From Amycolatopsis coloradensis (lineage in GTDB: Bacteria > Actinomycetota > Actinomycetes > Mycobacteriales > Pseudonocardiaceae), in assembly GCF_001953865.1 (NCBI RefSeq), contig NZ_MQUQ01000020.1, forward strand, positions 266,126-330,125: a stretch of DNA of 64,000 bases, given 5' to 3'. The position numbers and the translations under genes are program-made. Shown here piece by piece: positions 25,405-33,983 of this stretch (position 1 is its first letter; each line of letters starts with the position of its first letter). Below the pieces are notes generated by a model, which saw only the letters and a program-made list of their open reading frames with translations, was not told the DNA's origin and did no database searches.

Positions 25405-25971
25405 ATGCCGCGCATTCCCGCCGTCAAAACCGCCGAAGCCGGCTTCCTGCTGAAGCTGGCTTACAAATTCGTCGGGAAGCGCTTCGGTGCCGTGCCCGAG
25501 CCGATGGCGGTCTCCGCGCACCACCCGGCGTTGTTCCGGGCCAGCGGACTGCACGAGGTGCTGGTCGAGAAGGCCAGCAAGGTGCTGCCGCCGAACGTGC
25601 GCGAGCTGGCCGTGTACCGGGTCGCGACCCAGCTGGGCTGCGCGTGGTGCATCGATTTCGGGACCATGCTGCAGGTGCACGAGGGGCTCGACATCGAACG
25701 GCTGAAGAAGATCGACGACTACGCGACGTCGCCCGCCTTCACCGACCAGGAGCGGCTCGGGCTCGCGTACGCCGACGCGATGACCGCGAGCCCGGTGACC
25801 GTCACCGACGAGCAGGTCGCCGAACTGGAACGCGAGTTCGGCCGCAAGGGCGTCATCGAGCTGACCTACCAGATCGCGCTCGAGAACATGCGTGCCCGGA
25901 TGAACAGCGCGCTCGACATCACCGCGCAGGGCTTCACCTCAGGCGACGCCTGCCGGATCCCGCTTCCCTGA
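25405..25971 (+). CDS. Carboxymuconolactone decarboxylase / AhpD-like family protein
   Basis: The 188-residue protein has the CMD-family redox motif in LGCAWCIDFGTML (Cys-x2-Cys), preceded by RELAVYRVATQ, and a C-terminal helix GVIELTYQIALENMRARMN. AhpD-like proteins reduce peroxiredoxin partners or act on organic (hydro)peroxides. CMD proteins are among the standard genomic partners of ECF41 sigma factors, and the convergent neighbour is one. GAGGAGGA lies four bases before ATG 25405. It is probably transcribed from the ECF41-type promoter at 25344. Confidence 0.85.
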   Translation: MPRIPAVKTAEAGFLLKLAYKFVGKRFGAVPEPMAVSAHHPALFRASGLHEVLVEKASKVLPPNVRELAVYRVATQLGCAWCIDFGTMLQVHEGLDIERLKKIDDYATSPAFTDQERLGLAYADAMTASPVTVTDEQVAELEREFGRKGVIELTYQIALENMRARMNSALDITAQGFTSGDACRIPLP

Positions 25972-25975
25972 CCCC

Positions 25976-26040
25976 CGCGTTTCGTCCTCTAGTCGCGGTA
26001 GTTGGTAGTGAGAACTACCGCAACTAGAGGACGAAACGCG
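25976..26040. repeat. Intergenic palindrome, family A copy 3 (bidirectional terminator position)
   Basis: The 28-base arms (25976-26003 and 26013-26040) pair in 27 positions; the core TTCGTCCTCTAG matches the other two copies. It fills almost the entire gap between two convergent genes, ending directly at the sigma factor stop codon, so it is well placed to terminate both transcripts. Confidence 0.85.
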
Positions 26041-26979
26041 TCAGGCGCCGACGCGAGAGCGAGCGGAGGTGAGCTTGTCCGGGTTCGCCATGTCGTAGAT
26101 CGCGACGATCTTCCCATCGCGGATGACGAACGCGTCGACGTGCTCGTCGAGCGCCCGGTATCCCTCCGAGGCGGCCTGCGGCGGGATGTAGACCCCGAGA
26201 TCGCCGTTGACCAGCGCGGGCCTGGCCTTCTCCATCCCGGCCGGGTCGTACATCCGCATGAGACCCTGGAACAGGCGGGTGACCTTGTCGAACCCGCTGA
26301 CCGTGTGCACCGCCGTACGCGCCTTGCCGCCGCCGTCGCCGACGAGGACGACGTCCGGGTGCAGGACCTCGGCCACCGCCTTGATGTCGCCGGTGAGCAT
26401 CGCGGTCATGAACTTCTCGATGATCCGCTGCTGCTCGGCCAGTGCCGTCCTCGGTGGCGGGTCGGCGTCGGCGAGCGCGCGGCGGCCGCGGGAACCGTGC
26501 TGGCGCGCGGCCTCCGTGGTGCAGCCCAGGATCTCGGCGATCTCGCCGAACGGCACCGAAAACGCGTCGTGCAGGACGAACGCGACACGCTGCTCGGGCG
26601 TCAGCCGGTCGAGGACGACCATGGCCGCCATCCGCATCCCGTCGTCGCGGACGGCGACGGCCAGCGGGTCCTCCGACGACGGCGTGCCCAGCGGGCCGAG
26701 GACCGGCTCGGGCAGCCATTCCCCGACGTACCGCTCGCGGCGCACCACCGCCGACCGCAGCCGGTCAAGACAGATCCGGCTGACGACGGTGGTCAGCCAG
26801 CCCTTGTGGTCTTCGATGGCCGCCCGGCGGCTCTCGTCCAGCCCGCTCAGCCGCAGCCAGGACTCCTGGACCGCGTCCTCGGCGTCGGACAGCGCGCCGG
26901 TGAGCCGGTAGGCCACCGACACCAGATGGGGGCGTAGCGCGGCGAACTTCCCGGCGAGTTCATCCAGGGCGGTGCTCAT
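26041..26979 (-). CDS. ECF41 family RNA polymerase sigma factor with SnoaL-like C-terminal domain
   Basis: The 312-residue factor has region 2 at about 12-75 (AEDAVQESWLRLSG), region 4 at about 115-170 (RLTPEQRVAFVLHDAFSVPF) and a SnoaL/NTF2-like domain from about 185. ECF41 diagnostic motifs are all present: WLPEP at 88-92, DGGGK, and NPDKL at 299-303 near the C-terminus. In ECF41 the C-terminal domain controls sigma activity in place of an anti-sigma factor. ATG 26979 gives the usual start; a GTG six codons upstream is possible. It is similar to SigJ of mycobacteria. Confidence 0.93.
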   Translation of the reverse strand: MSTALDELAGKFAALRPHLVSVAYRLTGALSDAEDAVQESWLRLSGLDESRRAAIEDHKGWLTTVVSRICLDRLRSAVVRRERYVGEWLPEPVLGPLGTPSSEDPLAVAVRDDGMRMAAMVVLDRLTPEQRVAFVLHDAFSVPFGEIAEILGCTTEAARQHGSRGRRALADADPPPRTALAEQQRIIEKFMTAMLTGDIKAVAEVLHPDVVLVGDGGGKARTAVHTVSGFDKVTRLFQGLMRMYDPAGMEKARPALVNGDLGVYIPPQAASEGYRALDEHVDAFVIRDGKIVAIYDMANPDKLTSARSRVGA

Positions 26980-27029
26980 TCCCCGAGTGTGCCGCACGGC
27001 GCCGCGTGAGCGGGAACTAGACTGGGGAG

Positions 27030-28928
27030 GTGGCAGGACGGATTCGGGACAGCGACATCGCGGAAGTACGCGACCGCAACCGGATCGACGAGGTCATCGG
27101 CGATTACGTGGCCCTCCGCAGTGCCGGCGGCGGCAGCCTGAAGGGGCTTTGCCCGTTCCACAATGAGAAGACCCCGTCGTTCAACGTGCGCCCCAGCCAC
27201 GGCACCTTCCACTGCTTCGGCTGTGGCGAGGGCGGCGACGTGATCAAGTTCATCCAGAAGATGGACCTGATCTCCTTCGTGGAGGCCGTCGAGCGGCTCG
27301 CGGATCGCGCGGGGTTCCGGCTGACCTACGAAGGCGGCGGCGGGAGCGTCCAGCGTGATCGCGGCACCCGCGCCCGGCTGATCGAAGCGCATCGCGCGGC
27401 TCAGGAGTTCTACGCCGAGCAGCTGCTCACCCCGGACGCGCGTGCGGCGCGGGACTTCCTGTCCGAGCGAGGCTTCGACGCCGCCGCCGCGCAGACGTTC
27501 GGCTGCGGGTACGCACCGGCCGGCTGGGACAAGCTCACCAAGCACCTGCTCACCCGCGGGTTCGAGGTCAAGGAATTGCTCACGGCCGGTTTAGCCAAGG
27601 AAGGGCAGCGCGGGCCGATGGACCGGTTCAACCGGCGGCTGCTCTGGCCCATCCGCGACGTCGGCAACGAGGTGGTCGGGTTCGGCGCGCGGCGCCTGTA
27701 CGACGACGACCGCGTTTCGGCGAAGTACCTGAACACCGCGGAATCGCCGATCTACAAGAAGTCTCAGGTGATGTTCGGCCTCGATCTGGCCAAACGCGAG
27801 ATCGCGAAACGGCACCAGGTCGTCGTCGTCGAGGGCTACACCGACGTGATGGCGATGCACGCCGCCGGGGTGCCGACAGCCGTCGCGTCGTCGGGGACGG
27901 CGTTCGGCGAGGACCACATGAAGGTCCTTCGGCGGCTGATGATGGACGACGACGCCTTCCGTGGCGAAGTGATCTTCACCTTCGACGGTGACGAAGCCGG
28001 GCAGAAGGCGGCACTGAAGGCCTTCGAGGGCGACCAGACCTTCGCCGGGCAGACGTACATCGCGGTCGCCCCGGACGGCATGGACCCTTGCGAGCTGCGG
28101 CTCGCGAAGGGCGACACCGCGGTGCGCGATCTGGTCGCCCGGCGGATCCCGCTGTTCGAATTCGCGATCAAGAGCATGCTCAAGGCCTTCGACCTCGACT
28201 CCGTCGACGGTCAGGTCGCGGCACTGCAGAAGACCGTCCCGATGGTCGCGGGCATCAAGGACCGCGCCAGCCGTGACGGCTACGCGTCGAAACTCGCCTG
28301 GTGGGTCGGCTGGCAGGACGCGGCGCAGGTGGTGAACCGGGTTCGCGGCAGCGCGGGTGCCTCGGCGAAACGCTCCGCCACCGTCGAAGTCCGGCGGCTT
28401 GCCGGGACGGCCACCGCCACCGTGGAGGACGACCTGCCGAGGCCCGCGCCCGGCGATCAGCGATTCATGGCGCAACGGGAAGCGCTCAAGGCGGCGCTGC
28501 AACAGCCCATGCTCGCCGGGGCGGAGTACGACGCGCTCCCCGAGGACGCGTTCACTCATCCGGTATACATCGCCATCCACAAGGCACTGCTGTCCGCCGG
28601 CGGAGCGGGTTCCGGGCTGACCGGGCCGTCCCTGCTCGATGCCGCCGCCCCGCACTGTCCACAGGGGACGGTACGGCGAGTGCTCAGCGAACTTTCGGTG
28701 GAACCGTTGCGCGCCAAGGGTGAGGTCGACTCGCGCTACATCTCCGCGCAGCTCGCGGCGGTGCAGGAGAGCCTGGTCGGCCGCCAGATCAACGAGATCA
28801 AGTCGAAGCTCCAGCGGCTTTCGCCGGTCGAGGCGCCGGACGACTACCGCGCGTTGTTCGGCGACCTCGTCGCGCTCGAGCAGTACCGGAAAGCGCTGAA
28901 GGAACAGGCCATCGGCGGAATGGACTGA
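27030..28928 (+). CDS. dnaG: DNA primase DnaG
   Basis: The 632-residue primase has the CHC2 zinc finger (Cys41, His44, Cys62, Cys65) and the catalytic core. The TOPRIM motif is VVVEGYTDVMAMHAAG, with FTFDGDEAGQKAALKA, and a C-terminal DnaB-interacting domain begins after about 440. It synthesises RNA primers on the lagging strand. The GTG start at 27030 lies directly after GGGGAG, which is a closer spacing than usual, but it gives the family N-terminus (MAGRIRDSDIAEVRDRNRID). It is divergent from the ECF41 gene. Confidence 0.97.
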   Translation: MAGRIRDSDIAEVRDRNRIDEVIGDYVALRSAGGGSLKGLCPFHNEKTPSFNVRPSHGTFHCFGCGEGGDVIKFIQKMDLISFVEAVERLADRAGFRLTYEGGGGSVQRDRGTRARLIEAHRAAQEFYAEQLLTPDARAARDFLSERGFDAAAAQTFGCGYAPAGWDKLTKHLLTRGFEVKELLTAGLAKEGQRGPMDRFNRRLLWPIRDVGNEVVGFGARRLYDDDRVSAKYLNTAESPIYKKSQVMFGLDLAKREIAKRHQVVVVEGYTDVMAMHAAGVPTAVASSGTAFGEDHMKVLRRLMMDDDAFRGEVIFTFDGDEAGQKAALKAFEGDQTFAGQTYIAVAPDGMDPCELRLAKGDTAVRDLVARRIPLFEFAIKSMLKAFDLDSVDGQVAALQKTVPMVAGIKDRASRDGYASKLAWWVGWQDAAQVVNRVRGSAGASAKRSATVEVRRLAGTATATVEDDLPRPAPGDQRFMAQREALKAALQQPMLAGAEYDALPEDAFTHPVYIAIHKALLSAGGAGSGLTGPSLLDAAAPHCPQGTVRRVLSELSVEPLRAKGEVDSRYISAQLAAVQESLVGRQINEIKSKLQRLSPVEAPDDYRALFGDLVALEQYRKALKEQAIGGMD

Positions 28929-28930
28929 GC

Positions 28931-29452
28931 ATGGGCTGGCTGAGCCACCTGCTGGGTGACCGTGTCCCGGCGGATTTCGCAGGCACTCTGGACGACGGCG
29001 AGCACGTCGTCGGGAGCGCTCCGGTCGAGGGCGGCGGGTATCTGCTCGTCACGCAGCTCGGCCTGTGGATCCCCGCCGAAGGAGGGCCGCGCCGGGTCGG
29101 CTGGCATCTGGTCGGCAAGGCGGCGTGGTCAGAGGGGGTGATCACCCTGACCGAGTCCGAGGAGGCCGGGACCGCGGGAAAGGCCGTGCTGCTGGCCGAC
29201 AAGGCCCCGGTCCGGTTCAAGCTCGCGCGGCCGGGCAAGGTGCCGATCCTGCTGCGGCAGCGGGTCGACGATTCGGTGCGGGAACGGCACCGCAAGGACC
29301 TCGGGACCGGGGGAGCGTGGTTCGTCGAGCGCAAGATCCCCGGCCAGGACGGCACGGTGCTGCAGGTGCGGCCCGATCCGGGCACCGACGTCGAGGTGGT
29401 CAAGGCGATCGCCGAGGAAGCGGCGGAGAAACTGGCCAAGCCCCACGGCTAG
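28931..29452 (+). CDS. Conserved actinobacterial hypothetical protein downstream of dnaG
   Basis: The 173-residue soluble protein starts two bases after the dnaG stop. It is predicted mostly beta-stranded in the first 120 residues (GGGYLLVTQLGLWIPAEG, RRVGWHLVGKAAWSEGVITL) with a C-terminal helix (VEVVKAIAEEAAEKLAK). It has no signal peptide or membrane segment. Proteins of this type are common after dnaG in Pseudonocardiales and mycobacteria, but I know no function. Tight spacing implies cotranscription with dnaG. Confidence 0.75.
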   Translation: MGWLSHLLGDRVPADFAGTLDDGEHVVGSAPVEGGGYLLVTQLGLWIPAEGGPRRVGWHLVGKAAWSEGVITLTESEEAGTAGKAVLLADKAPVRFKLARPGKVPILLRQRVDDSVRERHRKDLGTGGAWFVERKIPGQDGTVLQVRPDPGTDVEVVKAIAEEAAEKLAKPHG

Positions 29453-29485
29453 CAGTACGCTCGTACTGTATCGCTGGGAGGCGCC

Positions 29486-30250
29486 ATGTGGGATCCGGTC
29501 AAGTACCTCGACTACGCCGACCTGCGGGCCCGGCCGTTCCACGATCTCGTCGGGCGGATACCGGCCGCGAAGCCCCGCCGGGTCGCCGACCTCGGCTGCG
29601 GCCCCGGGAACCTGACCGCCGGTCTGGCGGAACGCTGGCCGGACGCGATCATCGAGGCGAGCGACAGCTCCCCGGAGATGGTCGAGGCCGCTCGCTCGCG
29701 AGGCGTCGACGCGCGCGTCCTGGACGTCAACGACTGGGTGCCCGGGCCGGACACCGACGTGGTCATCTCCAACGCCGTGCTCCAGTGGGTCCCGGAGCAC
29801 CGCGTCCTGCTCCGGCGCTGGGTGGACCGCCTGCCGTCCGGGGCGACACTCGCGTTCCAGGTGCCCGGCAACTTCGACGCGCCGTCGCACGCCCTGGTCC
29901 GCGCCCTCGCGCGCACCGAGGAGTGGGCTCCGCGCCTCGCCGACGTCGTCCTGCGGGAGAACCAGGCCGTCGACAGCCCGCTCGGCTACGGAAGCCTGCT
30001 CGCCGACGCGGGATGCGCCGTCGACGCCTGGGAGACGACGTATCTCCAGCGGCTGCGCGGGGAGGACGCCGTGCTCGAATGGATTACTGGCACCTCGCTG
30101 CGGCCGGTCAAGGAAGCGCTGCCGGGCGCCGACTGGGACCACTTCCGGGCCCAGATCGCCCGGAAACTGGACGAGGCCTACCCGCCGCGGCCCGATGGGA
30201 CCACCTGGTTCGAGTTCCGGCGCGTCTTCGTGGTCGCCGTCGTGCCGTGA
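29486..30250 (+). CDS. tam: Trans-aconitate 2-methyltransferase-like SAM methyltransferase
   Basis: The 254-residue class I methyltransferase has motif I VADLGCGPGNLTAGLAERWP at about 33-52. SDSSPEMVEAA and the family-specific VISNAVLQWVPEH follow. The start MWDPVKYLDYADLRARPFHD closely matches Tam proteins, which methylate trans-aconitate (an aconitase by-product). GGAGG lies six bases before ATG 29486. It overlaps the left arm of a downstream palindrome by its stop codon. Confidence 0.85.
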   Translation: MWDPVKYLDYADLRARPFHDLVGRIPAAKPRRVADLGCGPGNLTAGLAERWPDAIIEASDSSPEMVEAARSRGVDARVLDVNDWVPGPDTDVVISNAVLQWVPEHRVLLRRWVDRLPSGATLAFQVPGNFDAPSHALVRALARTEEWAPRLADVVLRENQAVDSPLGYGSLLADAGCAVDAWETTYLQRLRGEDAVLEWITGTSLRPVKEALPGADWDHFRAQIARKLDEAYPPRPDGTTWFEFRRVFVVAVVP

Positions 30251-30307
30251 TGAGCTGAAGAGGCCCTTCGCCGCATGAGATGCGGCGAAGGCCCTTCAGC
30301 TCATCAC
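30247..30307. terminator. Hairpin between convergent genes
   Basis: Left arm 30247-30275 and right arm 30281-30307 pair almost fully around the loop TGAGA; the left arm carries two extra bases. It begins in the last codons of the methyltransferase gene and ends four bases before the stop of the convergent small gene, so it can serve both. Confidence 0.75.
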
Positions 30308-30311
30308 GGCG

Positions 30312-30491
30312 TCAGCGCTGGGGCCGCCCGAATCGCTCACCGACCTTGGCGCGAGCGACCCCGGCGGCGCCCTGCACCATGGGGTGGTCAGCGATCTTGC
30401 GGTAGGTCCGCACGATCTGCTCGTACCGTCCCCGGCCGGCCTTCGCGCCCAATACATAGCCCGCGGCCGCACCCAGCAGGAACATCTTCAT
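30312..30491 (-). CDS. Small membrane-associated protein
   Basis: The 59-residue product is read from ATG 30491. Its N-terminus FLLGAAAGYVLGAKAGRGRY is a glycine-zipper-like membrane segment of the kind seen in YtxH-type and other small actinobacterial proteins. A basic amphipathic tail follows (RTYRKIADHPMVQGAAGVAR). The longer reading from 30542 adds charged residues and is less likely. GGAGG lies about 11 bases upstream. The function is unknown. Confidence 0.6.
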   Translation of the reverse strand: MKMFLLGAAAGYVLGAKAGRGRYEQIVRTYRKIADHPMVQGAAGVARAKVGERFGRPQR

Positions 30492-30656
30492 CCGAGTCCA
30501 CGCCTCCCGTTCGATCTTGCTCCGGCTGTCATTGTCCCTCAAAACGCGAGCTTGACGAGGTGACGGCCGAAAGTGGGGGGTGGGTGAGCGGCCGCCGGAT
30601 GCCGTGGGCTAAAGTTCTCTCATCGGTCGGAGCGATCCGGCCGGTGCGGAGCACAA

Positions 30657-30729
30657 TCCCCTGTAGCTCAACTGGCAGAGCATTCGGCTGTTAACCGGAG
30701 GGTTCTTGGTTCGAGTCCAAGCGGGGGAG
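30657..30729 (+). tRNA. tRNA-Asn (anticodon GTT)
   Basis: A full cloverleaf is visible: acceptor TCCCCTG pairing with CGGGGGA, D arm AGCTCAACTGGCAGAGC, anticodon stem TTCGG/CCGGA around CTGTTAA (anticodon GTT), and T arm with GGTTCGAGTCC. CCA is not encoded. The region downstream changes to accessory genes, making this a possible integration site for mobile DNA, though no duplicated 3' end is seen in the window. Confidence 0.95.
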
Positions 30730-30733
30730 CACA

Positions 30734-30758
30734 AAGCCCAGGCCGATGGCCTGGGCTT
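30734..30758 (+). terminator. tRNA-Asn terminator
   Basis: A perfect 11-base stem, AAGCCCAGGCC with GGCCTGGGCTT, surrounds the 3-base loop GAT. It starts four bases after the tRNA and is followed by CTTCGTGTCT, a T-containing tail. Confidence 0.85.
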
Positions 30759-30773
30759 CTTCGTGTCTGAGCC

Positions 30774-31213
30774 CTAGGTGCTATTGAGCGTCGATTTTGA
30801 CGCCCGTCCAGTGTTTGCCCTGGTGCGCTGCTTACATGGCGACATCATCGGGATCCGGCCGGTCAACTGGGCGCAGGGTTTCCAACGGGGTGTGCGAAGC
30901 GCGGGGAAGATCGCGGTTGGGGCAGCGCTCAGCGTGGTGCTCCGGGGTAGTCGGCCTGATTTACGGGTGTCGAGAACCCCTGATCGGCTGGAGCAGTTGT
31001 TGTCTGACCGATGCGGTTCTACGCCGTTGCGTGCAGCTGTAACCGACGGCGTGCTCCGGATCTGCTCCAGGAAAAGTGGTGTGAGAGTCCGGGGCTGATC
31101 AACGGATTGTTCCGGACCTCGCGGACAGAGATCGCGGGGTTGGATTTCGACGCGTGGGTCAAGGAACCGATGGAGGCCGGTCCGGCCGTGCGGGGCGCTC
31201 GGTATGGCCGCGC
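30774..31213. other. Gap without a supported gene after the tRNA
   Basis: About 440 bases have no convincing coding region. On the minus strand short stretches look like decayed protein ends, for example LETLRPVDRPDPDDVAM ending at a stop, then AAHQGKHWTGVKIDAQ ending at about 30783, but neither is complete or recognisable. The position between a tRNA and accessory genes fits remnants of a former insertion. Confidence 0.5.
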
Positions 31214-33118
31214 TCATCGTGTCGTGGGCTCGAGTTCGCCCCCTGCTCGTCGTGACCTGGCCCGGTAGTGAAGGCCGATGCCAAGGCCGGTGGTCAGCAT
31301 GATGAGTCCGAGGCAGATCATGGCGGTGACCGCGGGCCACTGGAGATGCTGGGGCAGGTGCAGCGCCAGAAACCAGGATGGCGTGATCTGGCCGGTGGTC
31401 AGCATGAGCGCCGGCACGATGCCCTGGGCGGCCAGGGGCACCCAGCACAGGACCAGGCTCGCGACGACGTAGACACGCCGGCCGTTCGGAGCCAGGTGGA
31501 GGCCGAGTTTCTCCAGGTGCGGTTCGGGCTTGGGCAGGGAAGACTTGTGCGGTTTCCAGGCCGGGGCCGGTCGCTTCCGCTGGGGCGAGACGCCGATACG
31601 CAGATACAGGAGCAACTCCGGCGCGCTCGATTCGAGCTTGGCCGCGGCCCACCGTCCCAGTAACCAGGCCAGGAAAGCGCCGCCGGCAAAGCCCACGACC
31701 GGCCCCGCCCAGACCGGCCCCAGCCGTGCCGCGAAACAGGCGGGGGCGACGGTCGCCGCGCTGAGGATCAGCACCATCAGGACCTGCGCGAAGTCGGTAC
31801 CGTTCTCCAGCAGGTTGCCGCCCCGGAGCTGCGGATCGGTCATGGGTACCGGCCTCAGCACCGACACCAGCACGGTCACGCCCGCACCGCCGCCCAGCAG
31901 CGCGGGCAGCACCGTGGCCAGCCAGGGCCAAAAGCTGTATTCGCCGGTGAAGACGACCATCGCGATGGTCAGGATGAGTGTCGCCGGCGCGGTGACCAGC
32001 AACCAGGCGAGCTGGCGGCCGCGCACATCGTGGCGGGCGGAACCGGGGATCATCAGTTTGCCCCACAGCTCGGTGCCGTCCTCGCCGTAGAGGTTCGCGG
32101 AGATCGCCGCGACCCACAGCGCGAACACCAGGCCGGTCCACGGCAGGAAGGTCGACGCGCCGACGGCCAGTGGCAGCAGGCAGAACACCAGGGCGTAGCA
32201 CAGGGCGAAAGCCAGGTAATGAAAGCGAAGCAGGTCCCGGGACCAGGTGCGCAGCTCCCGGGCGACGACCGCGGTCACCGGGCCCCTGGCCCAGTCGCCG
32301 GAGAACATCCGGGCCGGATGTCCGCTCGCGCGACGAGTGGCCAGTCGTCGCTTCACCAGGCCTGCCCAGGCATACCAGCAAAGCAATCCGAGCGCCGCCA
32401 GCCCCGCCAGGACGGCGGCCACGGTCGGCCAATTCCCCTGCGCGGCGGCGCGCACGGCCAGCAGTCCCCAGCTTGAAGGCAATGCCGTCAGCCACGCGGA
32501 GAAAGAATCCGGAAAGCCGATGCGCAAAGCGGTCTGTGCCAGCGGCGAGAGCACCCAGCTCGAATGCAGCCCGGCCAAGATCGCGGCGCTGACGAGAGCG
32601 GCGAGCGCCGCACCCACCTTGGAGCGCATGACCTGGCCGAGCACCGCGGTGATCAATCGGGAGGCCAGCACGCACACCGACAGCTGGAGGACGACCGCGA
32701 GCACGCCGACCACCGTGGCCGCGGTACCAAGCCCTGTCTTGACCGACGCAACCACCAGCGCGGAAAAGGCGACGAGCGTGACCAGCGGGCCCACGCCGAC
32801 GAACGACGCCGCCGCCAGCCCGACCGCCAGACGGCGTGGTGTCAACGGCAGCAGCGAGAACTGTTCGGGCCGCAACGTCTCGTCACCGCCGCCGAAAAGC
32901 GCCGGGCCCAGCAGCCACCCGGCCGTCCAGAGTGCGAATCCCGCTCCCAGCACATCGAAGTGCAGCGACGCGACCGGGTAGTCGCGTCCGGCGAGCAAGA
33001 TCAGGCCCGCCGCGAGCGTCAGCCCGGCCGCGGCGCCCGTGACCAGCCGCCCGGCGCGCTGGCCGTTCATGGAATTCCGCAGCACGGCCAATTTCATCCG
33101 GATCAGGAGGACAGCCAT
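31214..33118 (-). CDS. Large ABC transporter permease
   Basis: The 634-residue membrane protein has about 12-14 hydrophobic helices in two halves. A cytoplasmic loop contains PEQFSLLPLTPRRLAVGLAA, a pattern of ABC-2-type exporters of 'peptide or drug' class. A charged loop of about 60 residues (about 530-590, PQRKRPAPAWKPHKSSLPKP) precedes the last helices. The ATG at 33118 lies inside the end of the ATPase gene (16-base overlap), so the two subunits are coupled. Substrate is unknown. Confidence 0.85.
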   Translation of the reverse strand: MAVLLIRMKLAVLRNSMNGQRAGRLVTGAAAGLTLAAGLILLAGRDYPVASLHFDVLGAGFALWTAGWLLGPALFGGGDETLRPEQFSLLPLTPRRLAVGLAAASFVGVGPLVTLVAFSALVVASVKTGLGTAATVVGVLAVVLQLSVCVLASRLITAVLGQVMRSKVGAALAALVSAAILAGLHSSWVLSPLAQTALRIGFPDSFSAWLTALPSSWGLLAVRAAAQGNWPTVAAVLAGLAALGLLCWYAWAGLVKRRLATRRASGHPARMFSGDWARGPVTAVVARELRTWSRDLLRFHYLAFALCYALVFCLLPLAVGASTFLPWTGLVFALWVAAISANLYGEDGTELWGKLMIPGSARHDVRGRQLAWLLVTAPATLILTIAMVVFTGEYSFWPWLATVLPALLGGGAGVTVLVSVLRPVPMTDPQLRGGNLLENGTDFAQVLMVLILSAATVAPACFAARLGPVWAGPVVGFAGGAFLAWLLGRWAAAKLESSAPELLLYLRIGVSPQRKRPAPAWKPHKSSLPKPEPHLEKLGLHLAPNGRRVYVVASLVLCWVPLAAQGIVPALMLTTGQITPSWFLALHLPQHLQWPAVTAMICLGLIMLTTGLGIGLHYRARSRRAGGELEPTTR

Positions 33119-33873
33119 GCCAGCTCTCCCATCTCAGGAACCTGGCCGCCGACCAGGTCCATGAACCGCTCTTCCAGGCTTCGGCCCGAGCGCACGGTCT
33201 CCAGCGAGCCCGAGGCCACGACCCGGCCGGAGGCGATCACCGCCACGTGGTCACACACCTGCTCGATGACGGCCATCACGTGGCTGGAGAACACCACGGA
33301 ACCGCCATCCCGGACGAACCGCCGCAAGATGACCTTGATGGTGGCGGCCGAGGCCGGATCGACGGCCTCCAGCGGTTCGTCCAGCACCAGCAGCTTCGGC
33401 GCGTGCAGCAGTGCGGTGGCCAGGCCGATCTTCTTGCGCATGCCCGTCGAATACTCCATCACCAGGGTGCGCCCGGTATCGGCCAGCTCCAGGACCTCCA
33501 GCAGCTCACCCGATCGCCGCTCGACCTCGCGCACCTCCATACCGCGCAGCAGACCGGTGAAACGCAGCAGTTCGCGGCCGGTCAGCCGCTCGGGCATGGA
33601 CAGCCCGTCGGGCAGCACGCCGATGAGTTCCTTGGCCCGTGCGGGGTCGGCCCAGACGTCGACGCCGAAGATCTGGGAGCGCCCGCTGTCGGGACGCAGC
33701 AATCCCACCGCCATCGACAACGACGTCGTCTTGCCTGCGCCGTTGGGGCCGATCAGGCCGAAGAAGGACCCCTGGGGCACTTCCAGATCGATGTGGTCGA
33801 CCGCCGGTCTGTCGTCGAAGGTCTTGGTCAGCCCGGCGAGGCGAAGCGCCGGAGCTGTACCCGATGACTCCAT
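33103..33873 (-). CDS. ABC transporter ATP-binding protein
   Basis: The 256-residue ATPase has Walker A GLIGPNGAGKTTSL. Instead of the exact LSGGQ signature it has LVMEYSTGMRKKIGLATALL, a common variant in bacitracin/lantibiotic-type exporters. Walker B is KLLVLDEPLEAVDP, and the His switch is FSSHVMAVIEQVCDHVAVI. ATG 33873 follows GGAGG by six bases; the longer reading from 33951 crosses the operator region and is rejected. It is transcribed divergently from the TetR gene. Confidence 0.92.
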   Translation of the reverse strand: MESSGTAPALRLAGLTKTFDDRPAVDHIDLEVPQGSFFGLIGPNGAGKTTSLSMAVGLLRPDSGRSQIFGVDVWADPARAKELIGVLPDGLSMPERLTGRELLRFTGLLRGMEVREVERRSGELLEVLELADTGRTLVMEYSTGMRKKIGLATALLHAPKLLVLDEPLEAVDPASAATIKVILRRFVRDGGSVVFSSHVMAVIEQVCDHVAVIASGRVVASGSLETVRSGRSLEERFMDLVGGQVPEMGELAWLSS

Positions 33874-33893
33874 GAGGTTCCTCCAGTTGCGGA

Positions 33894-33907
33894 ACGGCAC
33901 GTGTCGT
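33894..33907. promoter_or_regulatory. TetR operator candidate, ABC side
   Basis: ACGGCACGTGTCGT matches the second site at 33953 in 13 of 14 bases. It lies 21 bases upstream of the ABC ATPase start, where a bound repressor would block transcription or initiation. Confidence 0.6.
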
Positions 33908-33952
33908 GCCACTTCTGAAGCGAGCATCCTGGAGTGTTCGAGTAAAGTCAAT

Positions 33953-33966
33953 ACGGCACGTGCCGT
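33953..33966. promoter_or_regulatory. TetR operator candidate, TetR side
   Basis: ACGGCACGTGCCGT is a perfect 14-base palindrome, 18 bases before the TetR start codon. Together with the site at 33894 (59 bases apart) it suggests that one repressor controls both divergent transcripts. Confidence 0.65.
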
Positions 33967-33983
33967 TCCGCTATGCTGACAAA

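Noticed and set aside
30774..32675. 633-codon minus-strand frame overlapping the permease
   Set aside because: It is out of frame with the clearly membrane-protein-like permease reading; its content is Gly/Arg-rich shadow.
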